A DNA stretch of 64,000 nt from Oscillospiraceae bacterium (GTDB lineage Bacteria > Bacillota > Clostridia > UBA1212): positions 1-64,000 of the forward strand of contig SVJA01000010.1 of NCBI GenBank assembly GCA_015069195.1, given 5' to 3'. Below the pieces are notes generated by a model. That model saw nothing but the letters and a program-made list of their open reading frames with translations, ran no database searches and was not told the DNA's origin. Positions 1 to 8,026 of this stretch are shown here, piece after piece. Position 1 is the stretch's first letter; every line of letters begins with the position of its first letter. The translations under genes were made by a program, and so were the position numbers.

Positions 1-1388
1 TCACAATGGCTGTCGAGCAGGGTAAATACACCGCCCAACCGCAGATTATCCAAAGATTCCCGGATACAATGCTCCAATTCTGCTGCCGGGATCTGTTTGT
101 TATCCTCACCCAACAGCAAGAGGTTACCACGGCGCTTGATGTAGCAGCCCAGCACGCAGATTTTCGCCATCAATTCCCGGGCTTTTTCCGGTTCAGCAGA
201 AACACGCTTCATCAGTTCCTCTGCACGAATCAACTGAGGTGCTACCTCTCGTGCAATGCGATCATAGAGTCGGTTCTGTTCATCAATCTTTGCCTTATGC
301 TCGGTAAGTTCTACTTCTGCCTGCAGCAAAGTATTTTCCTCACTCATCTGCTCACGGATGTCCTGCAGTTGTTGACAGAGCGCATTTTGCGCCGTTATAT
401 CATCCTGCCACACCACACGACCGGCAGAAATAGGTGTAGAACGAAGCAACGTATTTTTCAGATGAACAGCACCGGTCTGTGTCTTTGCGATATCCGCCTC
501 CGAAACAGGCAATGCCCCTCCGGATACATAATGTGGCTGAAAATCCTCGTCCACGATCAGTAGCGGCACGGTAGTCATATTAAACAGTTCCCAGTGGTTA
601 GTATTGGAAGGAATCATGCCACTTTGAATGGCACTTTCCACCAAGCAAACAATCAGCAGACAATCCATTACCGTCAGGTCACAATTGATTATCTTCAATG
701 TATACAGTACCCAAAATACGATGGCCCCCAAAATAATATACAATGGTAGCCGCTGCATCTTTCTGCTTCCCGGAACACGGTTTTTTTTCAGTAGCATCAC
801 AACAAAATAGAGTCCGCCCAGAATGAACCAAGCCATTAAAATATAGTATGGAATACCGTATTTGTATTGAGTGTCAAACAGTTCGATACCTTTATGAAAA
901 CGGAATACTAACTGATGCAGATCGTTTGTAAACACCAACGCAAGCAACAACCCCGCCGGAATTGCCAAAAAGTTCATCCATTTGGGGTGGTAGTAATCTG
1001 CCGGCTTATCAATGTACTTCACAACAAAGAAACCAATCAGGGGTATCAGTACCATAGGAATATAATAGGAATACCAGATGTACCGACCAATAGGATTGGT
1101 ACGATCTACAATCAATTCATATTTCACAGTACGCACTGTCAGCCATAAAGCCATCAGAATACCTGCTGCCATCAAAAGATGCCGCACATGCCGATTGGTA
1201 ATGCGGCGCTGGATAGAAATACTCCATGCTATGAGCAGACAAATATGGATTATATAGCGCACCATCATTGCTGCAGAAATCAGTAGCGTTTGGTCAAGAT
1301 CATAAGGAAACACACGGATGACATATGCAATCAATATAGCAATGGCCGACCAAATTACAGAGTTTATGGTAGTTTTGTTCTTTATCAC
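1..1388 (-). CDS. Sensor histidine kinase-like membrane protein, 5' part only (runs off left edge)
   Basis: An open frame of about 462 codons starts at a GTG (1388) preceded by an AGAGGTG ribosome binding site and is still open at base 1, so the C-terminus is missing. The first ~230 residues are strongly hydrophobic with about seven predicted membrane spans, as in the 7TM sensor regions of some Firmicute histidine kinases. A soluble stretch with a short PAS-like segment follows, then a long charged helix resembling a dimerization coiled coil. No conserved phosphoacceptor histidine is visible in that helix; the segment reads IAREVAPQL. The ATP-binding domain, if present, lies outside the window. 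Codon use is richer in CTG and GCG than in the genes to the right, which suggests a different origin. Kinase identity is inferred from layout, not from seen catalytic boxes. Confidence 0.55.
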   Translation of the reverse strand, partial: MIKNKTTINSVIWSAIAILIAYVIRVFPYDLDQTLLISAAMMVRYIIHICLLIAWSISIQRRITNRHVRHLLMAAGILMALWLTVRTVKYELIVDRTNPIGRYIWYSYYIPMVLIPLIGFFVVKYIDKPADYYHPKWMNFLAIPAGLLLALVFTNDLHQLVFRFHKGIELFDTQYKYGIPYYILMAWFILGGLYFVVMLLKKNRVPGSRKMQRLPLYIILGAIVFWVLYTLKIINCDLTVMDCLLIVCLVESAIQSGMIPSNTNHWELFNMTTVPLLIVDEDFQPHYVSGGALPVSEADIAKTQTGAVHLKNTLLRSTPISAGRVVWQDDITAQNALCQQLQDIREQMSEENTLLQAEVELTEHKAKIDEQNRLYDRIAREVAPQLIRAEELMKRVSAEPEKARELMAKICVLGCYIKRRGNLLLLGEDNKQIPAAELEHCIRESLDNLRLGGVFTLLDSHC

Positions 1389-1728
1389 CGGTTTCACCTC
1401 TTATTAAAATTATAGCATCGTTAAAGTAGGGCGTCCACATCTATTATTTTTATAGCAAAAGAACCAACAATCTTGTGTAATTGAGCTATTCAGTTGTCAA
1501 GGAACGTGAAGCGGTTATCAAAAAAATAACCCCCTCACTTATTCCCACTGGGAGAAGGCAAAAGTTAACCCTAAAATGCAAAAAAATCAAAAAATTTTTT
1601 CAAAAGCCTTAAATTTTAGAAGATTTGTGACAATTAAATACGTTTTGCGAATTTATAATACAAGACAATAAAGTGATTAAAAAGGACATGGTAGAATGAA
1701 ATAGAACGATTATACGCACCCACTCAAT

Positions 1729-1821
1729 TTAGCAATATTTTTAGCACAAAGATTATGCTGATTAGCAGGGATATCCATTTCATTAGCAAAAATGACTTTT
1801 TCTTGCTAATTTCTATTAGCA
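1729..1821. repeat. Phased array of six TTAGCA hexamers
   Basis: TTAGCA occurs at 1729, 1741, 1762, 1783 and 1816, and its inverse TGCTAA at 1804. Start-to-start distances are 12, 21, 21, 21 and 12 bases. Twenty-one bases is two helical turns, so most copies face the same side of the DNA, and the pattern of distances is symmetric. This is what a cooperative protein-binding array looks like, for example integrase arm sites, excisionase sites or repressor sites. Which protein binds is unknown. Confidence 0.7.
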
Positions 1822-1896
1822 AGGATTTCTATAAATAGGTTTTACATCGTCAAAGAAAAAACATAATGAACACGGATTTTGAAAAGTTAGTAAAGT

Positions 1897-1945
1897 AATA
1901 AAAAAACAACGCCGAAAACCTAAAAAACAGCGGTTTTACGGCGTT
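1897..1945 (-). terminator. Rho-independent terminator of tRNA-Arg
   Basis: An inverted repeat (1908-1920 pairing with 1932-1945, one bulged base) is followed in the leftward direction by a run of T (bases 1901-1906 on the complement). It lies directly downstream of the tRNA gene. Confidence 0.75.
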
Positions 1946-1949
1946 TATT

Positions 1950-2026
1950 TGGCGTTCTCGCCCGGAATCGAACCGGGGGCATTCCGCTTAGGAGGCGGAC
2001 CCTCTATCCTACTGAGGTACGAGAAC
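1950..2026 (-). tRNA. tRNA-Arg (anticodon CCT)
   Basis: The complement reads as a full cloverleaf. The acceptor stem GTTCTCG pairs with CGAGAAC, the discriminator base is G (1953), and CCA is encoded in the DNA (1950-1952). The anticodon loop CTCCTAA carries CCT, reading AGG, and the T arm has the usual GGTTCGATTCC. tRNA 3' ends are common integration targets, and the foreign-looking DNA lies on exactly that side. Confidence 0.95.
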
Positions 2027-2046
2027 ATCTATGCAATTTTATCTAT

Positions 2047-2075
2047 ATTATCGCTTGCCTTTTTGATAAATGCAA
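2047..2075 (-). promoter_or_regulatory. Promoter for tRNA-Arg
   Basis: On the complement, TTGCAT (2070-2075) and GATAAT (2047-2052) are spaced by 17 bases and sit about 20 bases upstream of the tRNA 5' end. This fits a sigma-A promoter. Confidence 0.6.
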
Positions 2076-2212
2076 GCGGTTGAACACAACCTTAAGAGGG
2101 GTTTATTATATCCATTTAACTATGCAGGCAGATATAATGACAGTCAACTGACGGGAGTTATAATAACATTATATTCGGAATTTATCAAAGGTTATTTCAT
2201 ATATTTCCGATA

Positions 2213-2241
2213 TTGACAATCATTTATGCAGGGAATATACT
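2213..2241 (+). promoter_or_regulatory. Promoter of the Trp T-box transcript
   Basis: TTGACA (2213-2218) and TATACT (2236-2241) are separated by exactly 17 bases. This predicts a start near 2248, just before the T-box stem I. Confidence 0.8.
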
Positions 2242-2247
2242 TAACCA

Positions 2248-2552
2248 AAATTGAATAATGCAAACCGTTGAAGCGGAGATAACGGCGATGATGCCTTTAC
2301 AGAGAGCCTGTGTTGCTGAGAGTCAGGTGAGAAACAAGTCGTCAAATGGACCGCTGAGGGCGCAGTCAAATGTGTTTTACACAGAGTATTCTGCGACGTG
2401 GCAGGCATACGTCAGTTGCCGGGGATATGTTGGTATCCTGTTAAGTGCACAGGCTCACGCCTGTGAATTCAAGGTGGCACCGCGGATAATTTATTTATTG
2501 ATTTGTTCGTCCTTGACAGAAGAGTATCTTTCTGTCAAGGACGTTTTTATTT
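2248..2552 (+). promoter_or_regulatory. T-box leader, tryptophan specifier
   Basis: The highly conserved T-box sequence AAGGTGGCACCGCGG is at 2471-2485. It is followed by a strong terminator hairpin (2508-2521 pairing with 2530-2543) and a T run. The upstream part contains the AGAGAG element of stem I and, in the usual context before a CTGAG segment, the codon TGG at 2347-2349, the likely specifier. Uncharged tRNA-Trp should pair there and stabilise the antiterminator, so transcription continues into trpB when tryptophan is scarce. The specifier is read from sequence context; I have not folded the whole leader. Confidence 0.92.
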
Positions 2553-2558
2553 GATCAC

Positions 2559-2600
2559 GCCGCCCGCTTGGCAGAAACGGTCAGGCGGGCGGCTTTCATT
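2559..2600 (+). terminator. Second GC-rich hairpin after the T-box terminator
   Basis: GCCGCCCGC (2559-2567) pairs perfectly with GCGGGCGGC (2585-2593), followed by TTTCATTT. It is a probable extra terminator or a remnant of a longer operon. Having two hairpins in a row before the coding region is unusual for a simple T-box gene. Confidence 0.5.
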
Positions 2601-2610
2601 TACGGAGGAA

Positions 2611-2652
2611 ATGGTTATGGCATTATTGACAAAGCGATGGCGAAGCTGTTGA
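2611..2652 (+). other. Possible short leader ORF or gene remnant with one Trp codon
   Basis: A GGAGG at 2604-2608 precedes in-frame ATGs at 2611 and 2617, and the frame closes at TGA 2650-2652 after about a dozen codons, including one TGG. It could be a tiny leader peptide. It may equally be the fused ends of a deleted trp gene. Nothing proves that it is translated. Confidence 0.25.
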
Positions 2653-2698
2653 TTTGATTAAATTGAAAATAAATTATATTGATTCGGAGGAAACTAAA

Positions 2699-3919
2699 AT
2701 GGAATTTAATAATATTGATTTTGATACGTACTTTAAAAACTACCCTGACGAGAACGGATTTTTCGGAAAATACGGCGGCGTGTACATTTCGCCGGAGTTA
2801 AAAAAAGCAATGGAAGAAATCACATAATCCTATCAGACCATATGTAAGTCAAGCAAATTTATAAGCGAGTTGCGAAGAATACGAAAAGAGTTTCAGGGAC
2901 GCCCTACACCTATTTCGCATCTTGAGAGGCTTTCCGATAAAATCGGTACCGGTGTACAAATTTATGTTAAACGAGAAGATTTAAATCACACCGGAGCACA
3001 CAAACTCAATCACTGTATGGGAGAAGCGCTTCTGGCAAAATACATGGGAAAGAAAAAAGTCATTGCTGAGACAGGAGCAGGTCAGCACGGTGTTGCACTT
3101 GCTACAGCAGCAGCATATTTCGGACTTGAATGTGATATTTATATGGGAGCGGTTGATATAAAGAAGCAAGCGCCGAACGTTGCAAGAATGAAGATTTTGG
3201 GAGCTAATGTAATAGAGGTTACAGACGGTCTGCAAACACTAAAAGAGGCTGTCGATGCCGCATTTAAAGCTTATGCGGCAGAATATAACGATGCAATTTA
3301 CTGTATCGGCTCTGTATTAGGGCCGCACCCGTTCCCTATGATGGTACGTGATTTTCAGAGTGTAGTCGGAATCGAAGCAAGGGAGCAATTCATCGAAATG
3401 ACAGGTGAATTGCCTGATGCCATCGTTGCTTGCGTAGGCGGCGGTTCAAATGCTATAGGACTTTTCTCGGGATTCCTTAATGACCCCGTTGATATATACG
3501 GTGTTGAGCCGTTAGGACGCGGAACGGCGCTCGGCGACCATGCTGCAAGTCTTAAATACGGTACAGAGGGAATTATGCATGGTTTCAACAGCATTATGCT
3601 CAAAGACGAAAACGGCGAACCTGCTCCGGTTTATTCGGTAGCAAGCGGTCTTGATTACCCTTCTTCAGGTCCTGAGCACGCATTTCTGCACGACCTCGGA
3701 AGAGTCAAATATGATGTGGTTGATGACAACGAAACGATTGACGCATTCTTTGAACTTTCACGAATGGAAGGAATAATTCCGGCAATTGAAAGTTCCCACG
3801 CAGTTGCATATGCAATGAAACTAGCCAAGTCAATGAAAAAAGGCTCAATTCTTGTAAACCTCTCCGGCAGGGGCGACAAGGATATGGATTATATCATTGA
3901 AAAATACGGCATCAGATAA
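2699..3919 (+). pseudogene. trpB: Tryptophan synthase beta chain, interrupted by an in-frame TAA
   Basis: TrpB joins indole and serine to make tryptophan with pyridoxal phosphate. The frame opens at ATG 2699 behind a good GGAGG. It runs 42 codons with the family's N-terminal features (GFFGKYGG and the SPEL helix), hits TAA at 2825-2827, then continues in the same frame without a shift to 3919. The rest is intact: GRPTPI, the PLP lysine in HTGAHKLN, the catalytic glutamate in AETGAGQHG, the glycine-rich CVGGGSNA phosphate loop and the C-terminal LSGRGDKD. Total length of about 406 codons matches the family. The homologous position in relatives is often Glu, so GAA to TAA by one substitution is the simplest cause. 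A weak restart at TTG 2870 would omit the N-terminal domain. It could be a true nonsense mutation or a sequencing or assembly error. Confidence 0.85.
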
Positions 3920-3988
3920 TTGTATGTTGCTTTTATTTTAAAAATCAGTTATAAGTAAATCATTACTACAAGTTAGGAGAATCAATTT

Positions 3989-4930
3989 ATGAAACTGATT
4001 ACTTTTGATAATATCAAAGATCTCAACATATCACCGGTTGCATGTTATGACCTTGTTGCACAGATGATAAAAGACAAAAACACTGCGATTTTGCCGCCCA
4101 AAATCAGTATGAAACCTATGGACGGTGTGTTCTGCAATGTTATGCCTTGCATACTTGAACATGTAGGCGGTGTAAAAGTCGTTACGCGATATCCCGAAAG
4201 AAACCCCAGTCTCGACAGCAAACTTATGCTTTTTGATGTTGATAGCGGTGAATTTCTTGCAATTATGGACGCCAACTGGATTACAGCCATGCGTACGGGA
4301 GCCGTAGCGGCACACTCTATTTTACTTTTGGGCAAAACGGATTTCTCTACAATCGGTATTCTCGGTCTCGGAAATACTGCACGCGCCGCACTCTTGGTAC
4401 TTGCATCAAAACTTCCCTACAGAAAGTTCAAAGTTAAATTACGCAGTTACAAAGGCCAGGAAAAAATTTTTGCAGAAAGATTCTCAGAATTCTCCAACAT
4501 CGAGTTCACATACGTAGACTCAAATGAGGCACTTGTAAAAGGCTCCGATGTCGTAATTTCCGCAGCGACTTACCTTCCTGAAGATTTGTGCAGCGATGAA
4601 TGTTTTGACGAAGGCGTACTCGTCGTTCCGATCCACACACTAGGTTTCACAAACTGCGATCTGTTCTTTGACAAAGTTTACGCAGATGACTACGGACATG
4701 TTCATCATTTCAAAAACTTCGACAAATTCAGATACTTTGCAGAAGTCAGCGATGTTATCAACGGCAAAGCAGAAGGCCGCAAAAACGACAAGGAGAGAAT
4801 ACTTGCATACAATATCGGGGTTTCAATGCACGACATAAACTACGCCGCTTACATCTACAATATGATTAAAGACAATCCGGCATTGCAGAATATCGATATG
4901 CACGATCCCACCGACAAATTCTGGATTTGA
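3989..4930 (+). CDS. Ornithine cyclodeaminase / mu-crystallin family protein
   Basis: A 313-residue protein starts at ATG 3989 with TAGGAG upstream. The family comprises NAD(P)-dependent enzymes including ornithine cyclodeaminase, alanine dehydrogenase and ketimine reductase. The N-terminal half carries the family core (ILPPKISM, then DANWITAMRTGAVAA). The middle has the nucleotide-binding Rossmann loop GILGLGNTARAAL. It lies 70 bases after trpB on the same strand and ends at a strong terminator, so the two may share the T-box transcript. A role in tryptophan or another amino acid's metabolism follows only from this neighbourhood. The exact substrate cannot be told from the sequence. Confidence 0.85.
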   Translation: MKLITFDNIKDLNISPVACYDLVAQMIKDKNTAILPPKISMKPMDGVFCNVMPCILEHVGGVKVVTRYPERNPSLDSKLMLFDVDSGEFLAIMDANWITAMRTGAVAAHSILLLGKTDFSTIGILGLGNTARAALLVLASKLPYRKFKVKLRSYKGQEKIFAERFSEFSNIEFTYVDSNEALVKGSDVVISAATYLPEDLCSDECFDEGVLVVPIHTLGFTNCDLFFDKVYADDYGHVHHFKNFDKFRYFAEVSDVINGKAEGRKNDKERILAYNIGVSMHDINYAAYIYNMIKDNPALQNIDMHDPTDKFWI

Positions 4931-4953
4931 TTTAATTGCTTTTGCAATATAAC

Positions 4954-4980
4954 AAAGCCCGCGCCAACGGCGCGGGCTTT
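4954..4980. terminator. Bidirectional terminator
   Basis: A perfect 12-base stem with a 3-base loop (AAAGCCCGCGCC against its complement) is flanked by A and T, between convergent genes. It can work in both directions. Confidence 0.9.
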
Positions 4981-4999
4981 AAAATACACGTTAAGTGCT

Positions 5000-5041
5000 A
5001 AAAGCACATTTTGCATTATCTGCAAAATGTGCTTTTGTTTT
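5000..5041. terminator. Second convergent terminator
   Basis: A 16-base perfect inverted repeat (5000-5015 with 5021-5036) has a 5-base loop, with T-rich flanks on the plus strand and a matching A run on the other side. It backs up the preceding terminator between the convergent genes. Confidence 0.85.
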
Positions 5042-5055
5042 TAGAAATTATGATA

Positions 5056-6861
5056 TCAAAGAACCTCGCAAAGCGCTTTGATAAGCTTATCGTTGTCCTC
5101 GGTGTCTCTTACGGCAAGGCGCAAGAATTCACCGTTCTTTACTTTGGCGGACAAATCTTTTACAAACAAGTTGTACTCAACCAGAAGTTTCTTTGTTACA
5201 GCCTTTGCCGTAACACCGCCGGTCAACTCAACCATAACGTAATTTGCCTGCGAAGGAAACACTCTTATGCCGGACAATTTCTTCAGTTCGCATACCATAC
5301 GGGCACGCTCGGCACGGATAAGCTTGAGAGCTTTTACATAATCCTTTTGATATTTTTCTGCAATCTGCATGTAAAATTCACCGAATGAATTTATATTCCA
5401 GATAGCAACATCTTTTTTCATCTTTGAAATCATTTCAGTGTCTCCCGATGCCAAAATTCCGAGACGAATTCCGGGTACACCGTATGACTTTGAAATACTC
5501 TTCATCACATACAAATGCCTGTTTTCTGCGATAAACTCCTGAATTATCAAAGTAGAATCTTCTTCGTCCGCAAAGTCAACAAATGACTCGTCAAGGATGA
5601 GTCGGATGTTATTTTCTTTTGTCCACTCAACAAGTTTAACAAGGCCTGCTTTCGGGATATAGTTTCCTGTAGGGTTGTCCGGATTTACTATGAGCAATGT
5701 TTCGATTTCCTTATCAGCAAAGAAGTTCATAAGGTCTTCTGCCGTGTAAGAAAAATCTGCATTTGAAGGTGTGAATATCACAGTTTCTTCTTTGTTGTAT
5801 CGGTTCGGATATTCCTCGAATGTAGGACGAATGATACCTACTTTTCCTTTGAGTTGGCTCATCAAAGATTTTATAAGTTCCGCTGCACCGTTTCCTACTA
5901 CGATATTTTCCTGATGTACGTTGAAATTCTTTGCTGCAAGCAGTGAATTTACTCGCATACCGGAAGGATATTGTGTGAGCAATTTTTCAAAGTTTGCTTT
6001 CATCTCATCAATGAGTTTCTGCGGTGGGAAATAAGGATTTACCAAATAGCAGAAGTCAATAAGTTTCGGATATCTCCAATATCCGCCGTAACGATTCTGT
6101 AAAAGGTCCACTTTCTCATCAATGTCAGGTGTAAACATTGAAGTTGCGATATCAAGATCCTGTATATCATCAATCTCATACCAGAGCTGACCGTCAAGTC
6201 TCTTTGCTTTTATCTCCGGATCATCAAGCATTGTGATTACTCTGAGCACCTGCTCGTAATATTCGTTATCTCCGAGAGCCTTCATATACGCTTCTAAGAA
6301 AGGCACATAGTGAGTTATCGAAAAATGTGTGCTGAATTTATAAATATTTACTGTTTTGTAGTAATCTTTTATTTCATCAAATTTGAATTTCTTACCGGGT
6401 ACAAATGCTTCTATGCTATCATCAGCAGTAAGTTTGACACACGTACCATCCATCCAACTCTCATACTTATCAACAAGAGCAAGAGTATCGCGAGGATCAT
6501 TTAACAATGCATCAATTACAGAATCTTCAAATATCAGATCCGATTCAAATAAAAGAGTGTCCTCTTCGCACAGATAATCCTTTGCAAGTCCCAAAGAATA
6601 AATGTTGTTTGTTTTATCGTATATGGGATTGTTCACATACACTATCGGGGTTTTTATTCCGAGTGTCCCTATGTAATCTATAAGCTTCTGTCCTTCGTAA
6701 CCTACTACTATAACAATTTTAGAAAGATTACGTGCCTCAAGCTGATGTAACATTCTTTCAATAAGAGTAACACCATTTACTTTTACCATGCATTTTGTGT
6801 TATCTTGGGTAAGTTCTTTTAATCTTCTGCCCATGCCGGCAGCCAAAATCATTGCTTGCAT
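5056..6861 (-). CDS. LicC-like nucleotidyltransferase fused to a HisC/CobD-type PLP enzyme
   Basis: A 601-residue fusion. Residues 1 to ~235 form a sugar-nucleotide/choline-type cytidylyltransferase: AMILAAGMGRRLKEL, VIVVGY, NNIYSLGLA and the metal site FESDLIF closely follow LicC and phosphonate cytidylyltransferases. From ~250 to the end is a fold-type I PLP enzyme of the histidinol-phosphate aminotransferase/CobD group: VGNGAAELI, NPDNPTGNY, LILDESFVDF, the Schiff-base lysine in SISKSYG, and PGIRLGIL. Known parallels are PntC cytidylyltransferases fused to aminoethylphosphonate transaminase. The likely job is to make a phospho-amino-alcohol or phosphonate and load it on CMP. LicD, which would use such a CDP-linked donor, is the gene 15 bases upstream in the same operon. 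Substrate and order of steps are inference. Confidence 0.85.
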   Translation of the reverse strand: MQAMILAAGMGRRLKELTQDNTKCMVKVNGVTLIERMLHQLEARNLSKIVIVVGYEGQKLIDYIGTLGIKTPIVYVNNPIYDKTNNIYSLGLAKDYLCEEDTLLFESDLIFEDSVIDALLNDPRDTLALVDKYESWMDGTCVKLTADDSIEAFVPGKKFKFDEIKDYYKTVNIYKFSTHFSITHYVPFLEAYMKALGDNEYYEQVLRVITMLDDPEIKAKRLDGQLWYEIDDIQDLDIATSMFTPDIDEKVDLLQNRYGGYWRYPKLIDFCYLVNPYFPPQKLIDEMKANFEKLLTQYPSGMRVNSLLAAKNFNVHQENIVVGNGAAELIKSLMSQLKGKVGIIRPTFEEYPNRYNKEETVIFTPSNADFSYTAEDLMNFFADKEIETLLIVNPDNPTGNYIPKAGLVKLVEWTKENNIRLILDESFVDFADEEDSTLIIQEFIAENRHLYVMKSISKSYGVPGIRLGILASGDTEMISKMKKDVAIWNINSFGEFYMQIAEKYQKDYVKALKLIRAERARMVCELKKLSGIRVFPSQANYVMVELTGGVTAKAVTKKLLVEYNLFVKDLSAKVKNGEFLRLAVRDTEDNDKLIKALCEVL

Positions 6862-6876
6862 TGTAGAGCTCCTCTC

Positions 6877-7728
6877 TTATACAGCCTCTCCGTCGATTAT
6901 AACAGACATGTCCTTAGCGTGCATGGGAATTCTGTCTTCTTCAGGGGGTAATTTCATATAATCACCGTATATAGTGCTTAATATTTTATCGTATCCTGCC
7001 GGTATATTGTATTCCACACCGGCTATCACGCCCTTACTAACGTCTGCCATCCACTCTTTTTTAAAGTGTAGCTTCTGTCCGCGTATAGTGTAGTTACTGT
7101 AAAACAACTCGTCACATCTGTCATCATTATGGTATTTCGAAGAAACCTGATCGTATTTTTTTATAAGCGTATCTACCGACATCAATCTTCCGATTTTCTC
7201 AAAAAACCAAACCGCAACCTTTGTAACTCCACTATATTTTGTATAATCAATGTCATAGCGGTGACCCATAGCCATACCATAAAGACACATAAGCTGCAAA
7301 TGTTGCCACTTGCTGCCGAGCTTACTGTTTGCAACTCTGTCAATTACAAACAAATCCATACAAATTCGATTTACTTTACCGCCATAGAACCGTTCTTCTT
7401 CGTTATCATCGCGCAATCTACTCGGGATATATGCAATCTTAGGAATAAAATCAAAAAATGCATCATCTTTTAATTTCCCAGGTAGTACAAGTTCAAAATC
7501 CTCTCCGAGAAAATCCGGAGCCACTTCTATAAATTTTTCGTACTCATCCCTCGGGAAAGCCATATCTACATCATCATCCCACGGAATCAAATCCTGATGC
7601 CTTATAGCACCAAGCAATGTACCGGAATCAAGAAAATATTTTATTCCGTTAGCATCGCAAATACGCTTAACTTCATTGATCAACTTATAGTTAACTTCAT
7701 GTATTTTTGCGAATGTATTATCCTGCAT
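6877..7728 (-). CDS. LicD family phosphotransferase
   Basis: A 283-residue protein behind an AGGAG site. It shows the LicD/fukutin signature: LDSGTLLGAIRH followed by IPWDDDVDMAF, whose acidic residues bind metal and the nucleotide donor. LicD enzymes transfer phosphocholine or related groups from a CDP donor to teichoic acids or other surface glycans. It is the first gene of a two-gene operon with the LicC-like fusion protein, which probably supplies the donor. It is cytoplasmic with no signal peptide, as usual for the family. The transferred group need not be choline: no licA, licB or choline transporter gene is nearby. Confidence 0.88.
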   Translation of the reverse strand: MQDNTFAKIHEVNYKLINEVKRICDANGIKYFLDSGTLLGAIRHQDLIPWDDDVDMAFPRDEYEKFIEVAPDFLGEDFELVLPGKLKDDAFFDFIPKIAYIPSRLRDDNEEERFYGGKVNRICMDLFVIDRVANSKLGSKWQHLQLMCLYGMAMGHRYDIDYTKYSGVTKVAVWFFEKIGRLMSVDTLIKKYDQVSSKYHNDDRCDELFYSNYTIRGQKLHFKKEWMADVSKGVIAGVEYNIPAGYDKILSTIYGDYMKLPPEEDRIPMHAKDMSVIIDGEAV

Positions 7729-8026
7729 AAAAACTCCTGTTCTATCCGAATGGATATTTATTTTGTCTGTTTAATTTACACAAAAGAAAATGCATAAATC
7801 ACTAAAATTAACCTTTTAAATGATATCACAGCTACCAATTTATTGCAAGCAATGGTGCCGCTTGCAAAGGTGTCACCTTATACAAAAACACACATTAAAC
7901 ACTTTAAATTTAAAATAAAATAACCTTGCAAAATTTGTTAAAAAAATAATTTATTTAGAATAAATTATGTGGTAAAATGTGGCTAATATATTAAATTTGA
8001 GTGATCTATGAAAGAAGGCCTGTATT
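7729..8026. other. Divergent intergenic region licD-like / glgB
   Basis: A 298-base very AT-rich region must hold promoters for both the leftward licD-like operon and rightward glgB. Several TATAAT-like words are present, but no pair with good spacing stands out. No gene or repeat is visible. Confidence 0.5.

Larger units (their letters stand above)
1389..1949. other. Non-coding strip between kinase-like gene and tRNA-Arg
   Basis: This 560-base AT-rich stretch has no convincing reading frame. Its left part (1400-1720) contains runs of A and T and no clear gene. Its right part holds the phased TTAGCA array and the tRNA terminator, which are listed separately. Its position between a gene of unlike codon use and the 3' end of a tRNA is what one expects of the end of an integrated element, but no integrase is in view. 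Confidence 0.5.

Noticed and set aside
6-563. A 185-codon plus-strand frame at the left end
   Set aside because: It is antisense to the kinase-like gene, which has a proper start, ribosome site and membrane-protein composition.
2258-2554. A 98-codon open frame on the plus strand
   Set aside because: It lies wholly within the T-box leader and its terminator, has no ribosome site, and its sequence is explained by RNA structure.
2825-2827. Recoding of TAA as a sense codon in trpB
   Set aside because: No other gene in the window has an internal TAA, and no recoding signal is known for TAA in this lineage; a mutation or error is simpler.
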